Positions 37,957 to 49,855 of a DNA stretch of 62,000 nucleotides are shown one piece after another. The translations under genes and the position numbers were made by a program. The notes beneath the pieces are model-generated. The model worked only from the letters and a program-made list of their open reading frames with translations. It searched no databases and was not told the origin of the DNA. The first letter of the stretch is position 1. Every line of letters begins with the position of its first letter. The stretch comes from Nymphaea colorata (lineage: Eukaryota; Streptophyta; Magnoliopsida; Nymphaeales; Nymphaeaceae): the NCBI RefSeq assembly GCF_008831285.2, contig NC_045140.1:15870370-15932369 (forward strand). The letters run 5' to 3'.

Positions 37957-40900
37957 AAGATCCTAGATCCTAGAACAGTTACCACGTCTCACAGGACTGC
38001 TTTCCCTTTTGTTGTAAGGGGTTCATCGTATCTTTTGCGCTCAAAATGAGACGAGCACATATCATTCACATCACATCCCTTTAATGCACTTGTCTAGTAT
38101 TGCATGCTTTTCATTGAGTTTCCTTATGTCTAACGAGTAACCTCGTAAAATTGACCATTATACCAATCAATCTAGTTGGCCGTGCATTGGTCGTTTCAAC
38201 CAGTCAGCCATTTATTTCAATTGCATCTAATTGACATTTTTAACTTGATGGTGCCCATATTGCTTCATCAAGATCCTAGAGCAGTTACCAGGTCTCACAG
38301 GACTGCTTTCCCTTTTGTTGTATGGGGTTCATTGTAACTTTTGCGCTCAAAATGAAACGATCACATATCATTCACATCACATCCCTTGAGCGCACTTGTA
38401 TAGTATTGCATGCTTTTCATTGACTTCCTTTTGTCTAACGAGTAACCTCCTAAAACTGACCATTATACCAATGCATCTAGTTGGTCATGCATTGGTCGTG
38501 TCAACCAGTCAACCATTTATTTTTTTATTTTAATTGCATCTAACTGACATTTTTAACTTGATGGTGCGCATGTTGCTTCATCAAGATCCTAGAGCAGTCC
38601 TCATGTCTCACAGGACTGCTTTCCCTTTTGTTGTAAGGGGGTTTCATCGTATCTTTTTCGCTCAAAATGACACGATCACATATCATTTACATAACATCTC
38701 TTGAGCGCACTTATCAGGTATTGCATGCTTTTCGTTGACTTTCCTTGTGTCATACGCATAAGCTCCTGAAACTGACCATTATACCAATGCATCTAGTTGG
38801 CATGCATTAGTCGTGTCAACCAGTCAGCCATTTATTTCAATTGCATTTAACCAACATTTTTAACTTGATGGTGCGCATGTTGCTTCATCAAGATCCTAGA
38901 GCAGTTTCCACGTCTCATAGGACTGCTTTACCTTTTGTTGTAAGGGGGTTCATCGTATCTTTTGCGCTCAAAATGAAACGATCACATATCATTCACATCA
39001 CATCCCTTTAGTGCACTTGTCTACTATTGCATGCTTTCCATTGACTTTCCTTATGTCTAACGAGTAACCTCGTAAAACTGACCATTATATCAATGCATCT
39101 AGTTGGATGTCTAACGAGTAACCTCGTAAAACTGACCATTATATCAATGCATCTAGTTGGCCATGCATTGGTGGTCTTAACCAGTCAGCCATTTATTTCA
39201 GTTGCATCTAACTCACATTTTTAACATGATGGTACGCATGTTGCTTCATCAAGATCCCATATCAGTCCTCATGTATCACAGGACTGCTTTCCCTTTTGTT
39301 GTAAGGGGGTTCATCGTATCTTTTTTCGCTCAAAATGACACAACCACATATCATTTACATAACATCCCTTGAGGGTCCTTGTCAAGTATTGCATGCTTTT
39401 CATTGACTTTCCTTTTGTCTAACAAGTAACCTCCTAAAACTGACCATTATACCAATGCATCTAGTTGGCCATGCATTGGTCATCTCAACCAGTCAGCCAT
39501 TTATTTCAATAGCATTTAACTGACATTTTTAACTTGATGGTGCACATGTTGCTTCATCAAGATCCTAGAGCAGTCCTCATGTCTCACAGAACTGCTTTCC
39601 CTTTTGTTGTAAGGGGGTTCATCGTATCTTTTTTCGCTCAAAATGACACGATCACATATCATTTACATAACATCCCTTGAGTGCCCTTGTCAAGTATTGC
39701 ATGCTTTTCATTGACTTTCCTTTTGTCTAACAAGTAACCTCTTAAAACTGACCATTATACCAATGCATCTAGTTGGCCATGCATTAGTCGTGTCAACGAG
39801 TCAGCCATTTATTTCAATTGCATCTAACCAACATTTTTAACTTGATGGTGCGCATGTTGCTTCATCAAGATCCTAAAGCAGTTTCCACGTCTCACACGAC
39901 TGCTTTCCTTTTGTTGTAAGGGGGTTCATCGTATCTTTTGCGCTCAAAATGAGACGATCACATATCATTCACATCACATCCCTTTAGCGCACTTGTCTAG
40001 TATTGCATGCTTTTCATTGACTTTCCTTATGTCCAACGAGTAACCTCGTAAAACTGACCATATTACCAATGCATCTAGTTGGTCGTGCATTGGTCGTGTC
40101 AACCAGTCAGCCTTTTATTTCAATTGCACCTAATTGACATTTTTAACTTGATGGTGCCCATGTTGCTTCATCGAGATCCTAGACCAGTTCTCAGCTCTCT
40201 TCCCTTTTGTTGTATGAGGTTCATCATATCTTTTGCGCTCAAAATGAAATGATCACATATCATTCACATCACAACCCTTGAGCGATTGCATGCTTTTCAT
40301 TGACTTCCTTTTGTCTAACGTGTAACCTCCTAAAACTGACCTTCATACCAAAGCATCTAGTTGGTCATGCATTGGTCGTGTCAACCAGTCAGCGATTTAT
40401 TTCAGTTGCATCTAACTGACATTTTTAACTTGATGGGGCGCATGTTGCTTCATCAAGATCCTAGAGCAGCCTCATGTCACACAGGACTGCTTTCCCTTTT
40501 GTTGTAAGAGGGTTGATCGTATCTTTTTCGCTCAAAATGACACGATCGCGTATCATTTACATAAGATCCCTTGAGTGCACTTGTCAAGTATTCCATGCTT
40601 TTGATTGACTTTCCTTGTGCAATACGCATAAGCTCCTAAAACTGACCATTATACCAATGCATCTAGTTGGCCATGCATTAGTCGTGTCAACCAGTAAGCC
40701 ATTTATTTCAATTGCATCTAACCAACATTTTTAACTTGATGGTGCGCATGTTGCTTCATCAAGATCCTAGAGCAGTTTCCACGTCTCACAGGACTGCTTT
40801 CCCTTTTGTTGTAAGGGGGTAAATCGTATCTTTTGCGCTCAAAATGAGACGATCACATCACATCGCTTTAGCGCACTTGTCCAGTATTGCATGCTTTTCA

Positions 40901-41914
40901 TTGACTTTCCTTATGTCTAACGAGTAACCTCATAAAATTGACCATTATACCAATCAATCTAGTTGGCCGTGCATTGGTCGTTTCAACCAGTCAGCAATTT
41001 ATTTCAATTGCATCTAATTGACATTTTTAACTTGATGGTGCCCATGTTGCTTCATCAAGATCCTAGAGCAGTTACCACTTATACCAATGCATCTAGTTGG
41101 CCGTGCATTGATCGTGCCAACCAGTCAGCAATTTATTTCTATTGCATCTAACTGACATTTTTAACTTAATGGTGCGCATGTTGCTTCATCAAGATCCTAG
41201 AGGAATTCCAAGGTCTCACAGAACTGCTTTCCCTTTTGTTGTACGGGGTTCATCGTATCTTTTTCGCTCAAAAAGAAACGATCACATATCATTTACATCA
41301 CATCCCTTGAGCGTACTAGTCTAGTATTGCATGCTTTTCATTGACTTTCTTTTTGTCTAACGAGTAACCTCCTAAAACTGACCGTTATACCAATGCATCT
41401 AGTTGGCAATGCATTGGAAGTGTCAACCAGTCAGCCATTTATTTCAATTGCATCTAACTCACACTTTTAACCTGATCGTGCACATGTTGCTTCATCAAGA
41501 TCTAGAGCAGTTCCCAGGTCTCATAGGACTGCTTCCCCTTTTGTTGTACGGGGTTCATCATATGATTTGCGCTCAAAATGAGATGATCACATATCATTCA
41601 CAACACATCCCTTAAGCGCACTTGTCTAGTATTGCAAGCTTTTCATTGAGTTTCTTTTTGTCTAACGAGTAACCTCCTAAAACTGACCATTATACCAATG
41701 CATCTAGTTGGCCGCGCATTGATCGTGTCAACCAGTCAGCCATTTATTTCAATTGCATCTAATTGACATTTTTAGCTTGATGGTGCGCATGTTGCTTCAT
41801 CAAGATCCTAGAGCAATTCTCAGGTCTCACAAGACTGCTTTCCTTTTTGTTGTACGGGGTTCATCGTATGTTTTGCGCTCAAAATGAGACGATTACATAT
41901 CATTCACATCACAT
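37957..41914. repeat. 307-bp satellite array, second block and right end
   Basis: About 13 monomers. The part to 40016 matches 24305-26368. From 40016 to 41914 the array continues with monomers matching the order at 36440-37484, but without that block's large deletion (sequence after 40864 corresponds to the jump at about 37275). It therefore looks closer to the ancestral state than the first block. It ends at cattcacatcacat|atttggg, the same border as the internal spacers. Confidence 0.93.
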
Positions 41915-43989
41915 ATTTGGGAAGAATGAAAAAGATCACAAAGCTAGTAAAACTTTCAAAACAATTTATAAGTGTCTAAAAATTTCAAATTAGTAAGTAC
42001 GAGAAATATTTAACATTTTTGTAGAAAAGGTAAAGAGTCATTATCTTTAGAAAACAATATAGTTTTTTCAAAAGATGTGAAAAAGTGCAGCAATTTTGTA
42101 AAATTAGAAAAAAATGTCATTAAGTATCACAAAATTTTATGTAGCACTTTTACCCAAAAAAAACCAAAAAGAAAAGTGCTAGATTTTAAACTTTTTAATC
42201 ATTCAAAAATTTTAAAAGTTTCAAAATAATGTTTGAAATTTTTTAAAAAGATTTAAAGGTGTTTGCAATTGTAAAAGGAAAGCTAAGCTTAATATAAGGT
42301 TTTAAAACTTGTAAGATTAGTAAATTTTGTAAATTACTCGTGCCACTTTCAAAGTAATTAGAAATATGGATTACTTTCAAAGTAATTAAAAATTCCCCAA
42401 AAACTCAAGACTATGCTTATAAACTATTTAGGACTTTTCAGAATTGAAATCAGATGTTAAATTTGGTAAAGTGTAAAGACTTTTGAAAGGTTTATAAGCA
42501 TTTATAAACTTCAGAATTAATTAATGTATGAAAATTTTGACATTTTGTAGGAAACGTGAAGAGTTATAATTTTTTAGAGTAATAGTCTTTGCAAAACGCC
42601 TGAAAAAGTGCAAGAATTGCGTAAAAATAGAAAAGATTTTATGAATAGCGAAATTTCAAACTAAGCATATACCTCACCAAAATCTATAAAAAAGGGCAGA
42701 GTTTTAGAAACCGGAATAAAACATTCGTAATATTTCCAAACAGTTCGAAACCATTATCAATTGCAAAAAAAAAGGCAAAAGTTTCATCATGTTGTAGAAC
42801 TTCTACGAGTTATGAAATTTTTGAATGTTTGTGCAACCAAATTTCAAAATTGTGTTTCGTTAGCAGCGAAAGCATTTGTTGTCACATATTTGAAAAGTTA
42901 AAAAATTTCAGAAAGTTTGTAAAAGATTACAAAGCTGGTAAAACTTTCAAACAGTTTATAAATGTTTAAAATTTTTTTAAATTAGTAAATACGTGAAATC
43001 TAACATTTTTTGTAGAAAACGTAAAGAGCCGCAATCTTTAGAAACATATGAAAAAGTGCAGCAATTTTGTTAAACCAGAAAAGCTTTTATTAACTTTTGC
43101 AAAATTTCAAATAGCACATGAATTTCACAAAAGCCTACAAAAACGTGTTTTATTATAAAAGTCGAAACAACATCAAAATGTTCCAATCCTTCAAAACTTT
43201 ATGAGTTTGAAACAATGTTTCCAACTTTGCAAAATTACAAAATGGTTTAAAAGAAAAACTAGGTCTAATATGAAGTTTTAAAACTTCTAAGATAGTAAAT
43301 TATGTAAATCAGAGTGCTACTTTTCAAGTAATTAGGAATTTACAATTCACCAATTCACCAAAATTTACAGAAAGTGCTAACTTTCTAAAACGTTTTCAAA
43401 ATTTCGAACAGTTTGAAACCATTTGCAATTGTAAAAAGAAAAGCCAAAAAATCATCAAATCGTAAAACTGATAAGAGCCGTATGCCTTGGAAATTTTGAA
43501 TGTTTCTTACGAAGTAATTAGAGATTTTCAGAATATTTGATCAATAAGACTTTTCAACCCATCAATTAGTTCCAAAATCCGCTTCTCCATAGATGCAAAA
43601 ACATGTCTCAATCTTTGTTACCACACCATTGATTCATCCTTTACAGACATATATGTTCCACAAGTTTCCTTGTCAAAAAAATCATGTCTAAACAGTCAAG
43701 GGAGCATAAATGATATTTCCCAAGGCCAATTCTAATCTACCTCCCTGACAGCTGATCATGTACAATACAATCTGCAGGAGAAAATGTGTATATAATTTTA
43801 TATGTAATTTGACCAATGAAAACTAGATTTATGACAAGAGAGGGAACATGGTAAACATAATCAATACGTCACCTACCACCAAGACAAGAGTTGGAAGTAA
43901 TCTAACCATATTTAGTTATGTACATAGAAGAACAATTTGCCGTTTTAAAAAATCCAATACAAGAATAGCAATTAGTTAAGATAGTCTTA
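41915..43989. repeat. AT-rich decayed tandem repeat (about 460-530 bp units), right flank of the satellite
   Basis: A recurring block of the form gacattttgtagaaaacgt..aaagagt, then gaaaaagtgcagcaattttgtaaaa, starts near 42013, 42539 and 43003, so units are roughly 460-530 bp. Relatives occur at 51184, 52261, 52660 and 53138. All units are strongly diverged. 41928-42110 also matches 51100-51290. No coding domain. 43405-43855 supplied part of the spacers inside the satellite. Confidence 0.75.
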
Positions 43990-43997
43990 TTTGCAGT

Positions 43998-44364
43998 CTA
44001 TGTAACACGGGTACTGCTCCAAAGTACCAGCACCCTACCGGTATGACACCGATACGGGTGCGGCGTTGACCATGTCGAGTATGATCAACATACCCGCGGT
44101 CGAATCCGACCATTTTCGAACTCGATCAAAGTTGACCGAGTCCAAAATGGTCCATCGCATGTTTTTAAAAAACCATTTTTTCCCTCTCTCGCACGATGTC
44201 TTCGCCCTCTCGCCTCCCCCTGTCCTCGCCGCTCTCGTCCCTTGCCCATTCGCCCCTCTTGTCCTGTGTGTGTGTGGTTGTACCCCCACACCCAAGTTTT
44301 TGGAAAATGGTTCGTATCCATACCCGCACTGGCACCCGTACATGTACCTACCTATGTGACATAG
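43998..44364. mobile_element. Non-autonomous hAT-like element (367 bp) with 8-bp target-site duplication
   Basis: The flanks are identical 8-bp repeats, tttgcagt, at 43990-43997 and 44365-44372. The ends are inverted: ctatgtaacac at the left and, read on the minus strand from the right, ctatgtcacat. Inside are further inverted acgggta/tacccg-type motifs and a GC- and CT-rich centre. There is no transposase. The 8-bp duplication and short imperfect inverted ends fit the hAT superfamily. Open frames here are compositional. Confidence 0.85.
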
Positions 44365-44372
44365 TTTGCAGT

Positions 44373-44662
44373 CATATGAAAAGAGGCACCAGGAGAATGG
44401 AAGCTACCAAAGTACTATGACCAAAAAGCTTTTGAATGCTTTAAAGGATGTTACCACAAAACTGATTGTCTCCAGTTGAGGAGATTTCTTTTACTTGCAC
44501 TCATGTTAGGTGTCTTCCATCTCATTTTCATCCCCACAAGAGCTAGCAACATACATTCCTTTTATTTTTCTTTAGCACTAAGCAATTGAATTTCATGTGT
44601 CACAGTTCTTTAATTACAATAGTTGCACCGAATATCGTTCATCCCTTCTCATTTCAAATGAC
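44373..44662. other. Short spacer between two hAT-like elements
   Basis: 290 bp of ordinary AT-rich sequence. No feature recognised. Confidence 0.5.
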
Positions 44663-44669
44663 TTCCCAC

Positions 44670-45599
44670 TAGGGGTGGGTATCGGGCCGGGCCAGGCGGG
44701 TACCGGGCCTCGCCACCAAAAATTAGGCCCGGCCCGCCGACCGCCCTCCTCCAGCCGCAGACCGACCTCCTCCTGCCCGCCGACCTCCCTCCTCGCTCGT
44801 CGTTCTCCTTCCTGCAGAGACCGTAAGGCGTTTCCCCCTCCCAAAGCCCTAAACCCTCTTCCTTCTGCGCCTTGTCGACGTTGTTGTGCAAATCCTTCAC
44901 ACCGTGGTCGCCTGACTCCGGAGATGAAGTCGGATACTTCGTGTGAAGTCGGTTACAACAAGGGCGTCGTGTGAAGAACAAAGATGGAGTGCAGGCTGAG
45001 CGGAGGCAATGGAATGGGGGGAAGATGGGCTGCCCAGTTAAGGTTTTGGTGAATCAGAAAACGAGAAAGAGAGAGACGATCGAGGTGCAGGTGGGTTGGG
45101 GCCTTCGAAAATGGGGACAGTGATAATCTGGGTTCCAATTAAAGCCGGAGGAGGGTGGTGATGTTTCAAATGGCAGCGATTGAAGGAATGACCTAAAATC
45201 GATGTCGATAGGAAGGGGAGTCGATCATCCGAATGAAATTGGTGGCGATGAAGACATCTGACGACTTGTGCTGCTAGTAAGAGCTCGAGCAGGTGGCGAT
45301 GCTATTGAAGTAGAACAAAGATCAGCAAGTAGGTGCAATTGACGAGCTTTGATGATCCGCGGATGGCCAAACCAGAGGGTGAAGCATGTTGGAGCTGGGT
45401 TGCTGTGCGGGTCGCCGGGAAGGGGAACTGGGAAGGGGAAGGAGAGACGAGAAGGGGGAGGGAGACGGGAAGGGGGAAGGAGAGACGGGAAGGGGGACAG
45501 GAAGGGGGGAAGCAGGAAAGGGGGAGGGAGACGAGCCGGCCCGGGTCGGGATTTTCTCGGCCCATACCGGGGCGCGGCCCGGCCCGACGCCCACCCTTA
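44670..45599. mobile_element. Non-autonomous hAT-like element (about 930 bp), GC-rich
   Basis: The left end is taggggtgggtatcgggcc. The right end read on the minus strand is taagggtgggcgtcgggcc, an inverted pair of about 20 bp or more typical of plant hAT elements (TAGGG start). The target-site duplication is ttcccact at 44663-44670 and 45601-45608, exact if one base of each end is counted differently. With a TAGGG start it is cttcccac/tttcccac with one mismatch. Subterminal ggcccgg motifs are repeated. There is no transposase. The interior has a purine-rich minisatellite and unidentified GC-rich sequence, possibly captured. Confidence 0.85.
45415..45535. repeat. Purine-rich minisatellite within the hAT-like element
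   Basis: Irregular repeats of ggaaggggga and gagacgggaaggggg on the plus strand. The long open frames through it on both strands are products of this composition. Confidence 0.85.
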
Positions 45600-45608
45600 T
45601 TTCCCACT

Positions 45609-46256
45609 ACCTCATCTTCTACCAAATGATTTAGACAGCGCAAGCGCAGAGTCTTCTACACAATTTCCTCCCAATGACTTATTTTTAACGTATTCTGCCA
45701 TAAGTTTGGAAACAATTTGAACTAAAGAACACAAGCTTTTGGCAACGAATTCAGATCCGAAGGCCATCAAAAATTCTATGACATATTCTTGTTCCCTTGC
45801 TTCTATTTCCATCTTTTTACACTCAGGATACTCGTTAGTCCTTACATCTTGTGCATCTCAAAGGAGTGGATAGATTAATTTCCTTAACTTAAACCTCTCA
45901 AATCTTGAGCTAGTTGGTATCGTCTTGTCCAATTTGACTGAGCATACATTAATCTTAGATACTCTAAAATGCCTTCAGCACTTTTAAATTTAACTATACT
46001 TAGCTATATTTGGTTCATAGCTCGAAGCAACCAACTTCACCTTAGAGTTATTTTTATCCCATTCCCCGAAGGAAGTTACAAAAACTACATCATCTTGCCC
46101 AGGTTCTCCCTTAGAACTGTCAACATATTGTCAATATCCAAGAAGCCCCTTTAAGACAGCCTTCATGTCAGTTCTAGACCATAATTGTATGTCTCAACAA
46201 GCAACACACAACATTCTTAACTTAGCTTAATAATAAAAAGTTAAGACTTACAAGAA
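45609..46256. other. No gene recognised; possible decayed coding stretch on the minus strand
   Basis: The minus-strand frame 45612-45812 contains EQEYVIEFLMAFGSEFVAKSLCS. This faintly resembles the gag region of copia-type retroelements, where a FLxGLxxEFxxxR pattern is common. No other gag or pol motif supports it, so I do not call it. Confidence 0.2.
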
Positions 46257-47005
46257 CTGACATAAATAGAGTGCATTAACAAACCAAGCAGCTTCAACAA
46301 TAACAAGCCACAAACCATAAGCATACAGCTTTCCAATGGTAGACTATTCTGCAGCATTTCCAATGTAAGATAGTACAATCTCCACAATGTCATAGTCTGT
46401 GACTTATGTCTGTCATATAACTACCATACCAGCAGTTCAAAAGGTTATCTCAGCATCAAAGATTGCTAGTGGAAACAATCATTCACCAGTAAAGCCAATC
46501 ATGCTTTACAAGAGTGCAAAAGTATCAGCCTACTGTACAACAAGAAGTGCCTTAAGCAGAACGATGTTGTTGTGACTATTGTGTCTCAACAACACAACTA
46601 TGATTGATACATAAATGACCTTCACTATCCCATGATAACATGCAGCAACACTTAGAAAGCAAGATTAAGTCATTAAACCCTTAAACAAACTTCAACAACA
46701 ACATATTTCTTTCAAAACAAACCTGAACAAAGACGTCCAACCAAACAACACAGCCACTGAAAGAGTACAAACAGTCTTATTTAGGAAAAACACTGTGATC
46801 GACCCCCTCCTACGTCAACAAAAGGTTCAATAGTGTTTCAACCATAAAAGAAGAGCTATGCCTAATATAAAGTTCAAAATCCACGAGTAGTAAATTTTAC
46901 AAACTTTGAATGCTATTTTCAAAGTAATTAGAAACTTTCCATAGACTTAGTCTAACCAGATGTTAAATTTTGTAAAAATTTTGTGAAGTCCATAAAAGGT
47001 CAAAA
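46257..47005. repeat. Long direct repeat R1, copy a
   Basis: About 750 bp starting tgacataaatagagtgc, nearly identical to 51457-52203. Differences are few, for example a/c and g/t changes and one or two small indels. It has no open domain and no TG...CA ends with flanking duplication. It is followed without a gap by repeat R2a. Confidence 0.92.
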
Positions 47006-47843
47006 TAAAGAGGGATCTACTAACCGCACCCTTGCATGTAGGTCTGCCCAATCTGATGTTGTATTGCAGATTCTAGATGGCTAGAGTATCAACAAAACGA
47101 ATTCTCTTCTCATGGTTTATGTTCATGCTGCAATCAATGGTTGTCTGTCAATATATGCAAAGCTTCACTAAATAATGACACAATATGCTTATATAGATGT
47201 TTTACCAGCCTGATTATAAAAGGCATAGTTAGGGATGTGGCCGCTATTCCAGGTTGTTGAGATCTGATAGAGACCCTGATTATATTCTTGACATAGCCCA
47301 CTACACTTGACATAGACAAGATAGGCTCAATAGTATTAGCCAATGATTTCACTTGTAACATATTAATTATAGAAAATTATTAACATTGATGAGTGTATAG
47401 GACATTAAGCACTTATATGGGTCGGACTGCTGCTGCTAGAAACAATGAAAAATGAGAGCTTTTCAAATACTTACCGCACAATACGCCAAATAATAAAACT
47501 ATTGAAAAAAGATTAAATCAAATGATTTACCATGCACCCAATGAACTACCCTTATTTTTTTAATACGCCAAATAATAAAACTATTGAAAAAAGATTAAAT
47601 CAAATGATTTACCATGCACCCAATGAACTACCCTTATTTTTTTCCTTCCTTGATATACAGAAACATAGAATTTTAGAACAAGGAATTTTCTTTTTCTTGC
47701 TTCCTTTGCAAACAGGAAGAGTGCATCATTGTGGGTGTCCAACTGTGAACATGCATGTGAGTGAGCAAGCAATCAAGACAAGGGAGGGAGAGAGAGAGAG
47801 ATAGAGAGAGTAAGGGTAGGTATGGGGCGTTATGTTGGGATAC
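47006..47843. repeat. Long direct repeat R2, copy a
   Basis: Matches 61147-62000 in the same orientation, with an insertion of about 21 bp in the other copy near 61594 and few substitutions. It contains an 82-bp tandem pair and a GA-rich tract (47789-47811). Both copies keep a 75-codon minus-strand frame (47134-47361) including IEPILSMSSVVGYV and IIRVSIRSQQPGIAATSLTM. It could be an exon ending at ctg|gtaaaa, but I do not recognise the family. Confidence 0.9.
47481..47644. repeat. 82-bp tandem pair within R2a
   Basis: Units start at 47481 and 47563, each beginning atacgccaaataataaaac and ending at a T-run. The same pair, slightly diverged, lies at 61639-61802, so it predates the spread of R2. 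Confidence 0.9.
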
Positions 47844-48504
47844 CTTAAGTAATGAATATTGTGGTGACCATTTGAGCTGTAGCCCTCACATAATCACGAA
47901 GAACTTCCAAAACAGCATATGGCTTTTGAGATGTAGCTGCATTGTCTAAACACGCCAAGCTGGAACCATTTACCTCATATAAAATTTATGTAGTCAGTCT
48001 CAAATCCAAAATGAGAAATCAAGCCTCCACCATGTAGAGGCCTCTTGGAAATAAAAGACAACCAAAAGACAATTCAGGATCATGTCCAGTCACATGTAAA
48101 TTAAAATAAAGGGACCACCCAAGCTAGAGGAATAAAAAAAATTCAAGCCCTAGATTGATGACATAAAAATGCATGGATACGAACATGGGTGGAGCGAGAA
48201 ATTAGTAAGGTGGGGAAAGAGGGAGGGGGCACAAACCAAAGGGCTGAATGCCTCAACTGATCCTTTTATTAAAGAGCTATAACTACATAAAAGATTTTAA
48301 CAGCAGCTAGAATGAAACAAAGGATAAAGATCAAACAGATGAAATTTATACAACTCACAAAAACAAGATTAGGTGGACATATACCACTATGCAACTTCGA
48401 TAGAACTTTTGAAAAATATCACCTAGAGTCAGCTTAATCACTTGTCCCACCAAAGACAAAAGGAAAAGATGGATAATTCATCATGCTCAGCATGGTTGAA
48501 GTAG
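47844..48504. other. No gene recognised
   Basis: AT-rich sequence without open frames of note. It probably includes the continuation of R2, which cannot be tested because the other copy meets the window end. Confidence 0.4.
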
Positions 48505-49855
48505 GTTTGAGGGGTTTCATCTATTTCACAGAAGGACTAACAATTTGGTAACGAAATGGTCAAACATTTTCAAGACTAAAGGGGATTGGTTAGTTATTGC
48601 TATGCCTAGGAATCCTGGAAACATACAAGAGACGTCAAGTTTTTACATTGAATTTTGAAATAGTTCAAAAATAATCAATTCAACTCATAAACTTGAGTGC
48701 TCGTGTTATGAAAATAATATAACCTTCATGTACCGTTAGTACCATACAAGCATTTGGTTTTATTTCGCATCAATGTTGTCGAATCTTAAAAAGGAATGTC
48801 CTTCAATTTCCAGAATATGAACAGAAAGGAACCATCCTCGACATCTTAGATAATCAAAACAAGGAGCAGATATTGACCCCAAAATCGTACATCCACGAAA
48901 GATTGTCGCATTCAATTCTTGCGAGTTCAGCCTTCATGTCTTTCATCTCTTGGCAGACACCTTTTGTTTTTTTCTTGTTTTTTCTTCATTTTTTTTCTTT
49001 TGCATTCAGCTTTTTGCCTTTCAATTTTTTTTCTTGTGCTTTTCTTTTTTTTTTTTTTGGGCCGACCTTCACCTTTGAGGGAATACCTCACCACCCCAAA
49101 GGCTACTACGAAGCTCCACCACTTTGGTAGTTATGTGTAGCTTTGTCACGTGTCCAACCCGCTTCACCTTACGGGTTTTCAACGAGTCAAAAGTTCATAA
49201 ATCATTATCTTCGCGAAATAGACATAAATCACCTTTATGCCTACCCGGTACTCTCGATTACTAACTCAGAGGAACGACTACACAAGCTCCGAGCCCATCT
49301 CTCAACTCTCATTTTACTACCTGCCATGATCTTATAGAGCATTTTGGCTTCTCCCTCAATATATTTTCCTGCTAAATCCTTGCAAATGCTTAATCGCCAG
49401 AGTCAATAGCATTTCCTAGTCTTGACTTTCTCAACTTCATAGGATTTTTCTTCACTGCTCATATCCAGGATTTTTTCGATTTTCCTCTTCCATTGATGGA
49501 CAACAAGAATTTGAAATTTCCACCTTCCACTTGGAAAGGTACTAAGAATAAAGCAAGGCACATCATTGTGTGAGAAAACACTTTAAAAATGTTTTTAAGC
49601 AAAACTGAAAAGTTCCTCTTTTACAAAAGTTCTTGACATCAAATGGTATATCACCAGGAGAAAGGAACTGTACTCCCTAAATAGATGGGTGAATGTAAAA
49701 CTTGGCTGGTTAAAAGAACGAACTTCACCAAATCTCCCATAAAAGTAGGGTCTTCTATACAAAAGATTGGTTTAAGGGTGAGGAGTTCCCAGAAAAGTTG
49801 GGTATTCAACTGATTAAAAGTTTCACAAATGGTTTGGGTTAGGTTCTTCTATCAA
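48505..49855. repeat. Dispersed repeat family A, copy 2
   Basis: Aligns with 50-1385 in the same orientation and carries T-rich tracts at 48960-49055. The motif gccgaccttcacctttgagg and the following 250 bp are best conserved. See copy 1. Confidence 0.75.

Larger units (their letters stand above)
26369..40016 (+). repeat. Large tandem duplication, copy 2 (about 13.65 kb)
   Basis: Direct, adjacent second copy of 12721-26368. It begins with the former 3' flank of the V-ATPase D gene but is preceded by satellite DNA, so the promoter and reading frame were not duplicated. After about 40016 the satellite continues into sequence absent at the end of copy 1. See copy 1 for the differences. Confidence 0.95.

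Noticed and set aside
19880-41914. The regular array as a CRISPR-like structure
   Set aside because: Monomers are 307 bp and similar throughout, without unique spacers. This is a eukaryotic satellite.
44597-44981. Overlapping open frames of 75-125 codons on both strands
   Set aside because: They arise from GC-rich, proline/arginine-coding composition inside a hAT-like element and have no domain.
45302-45720. Several overlapping frames of 80-120 codons in the purine-rich region
   Set aside because: Purine repeats lack stops in many frames, and the translations are simple glycine/arginine or serine/proline repeats.
45612-45812. Copia-type gag relic
   Set aside because: There is only one weak pattern match and no supporting gag or pol sequence.
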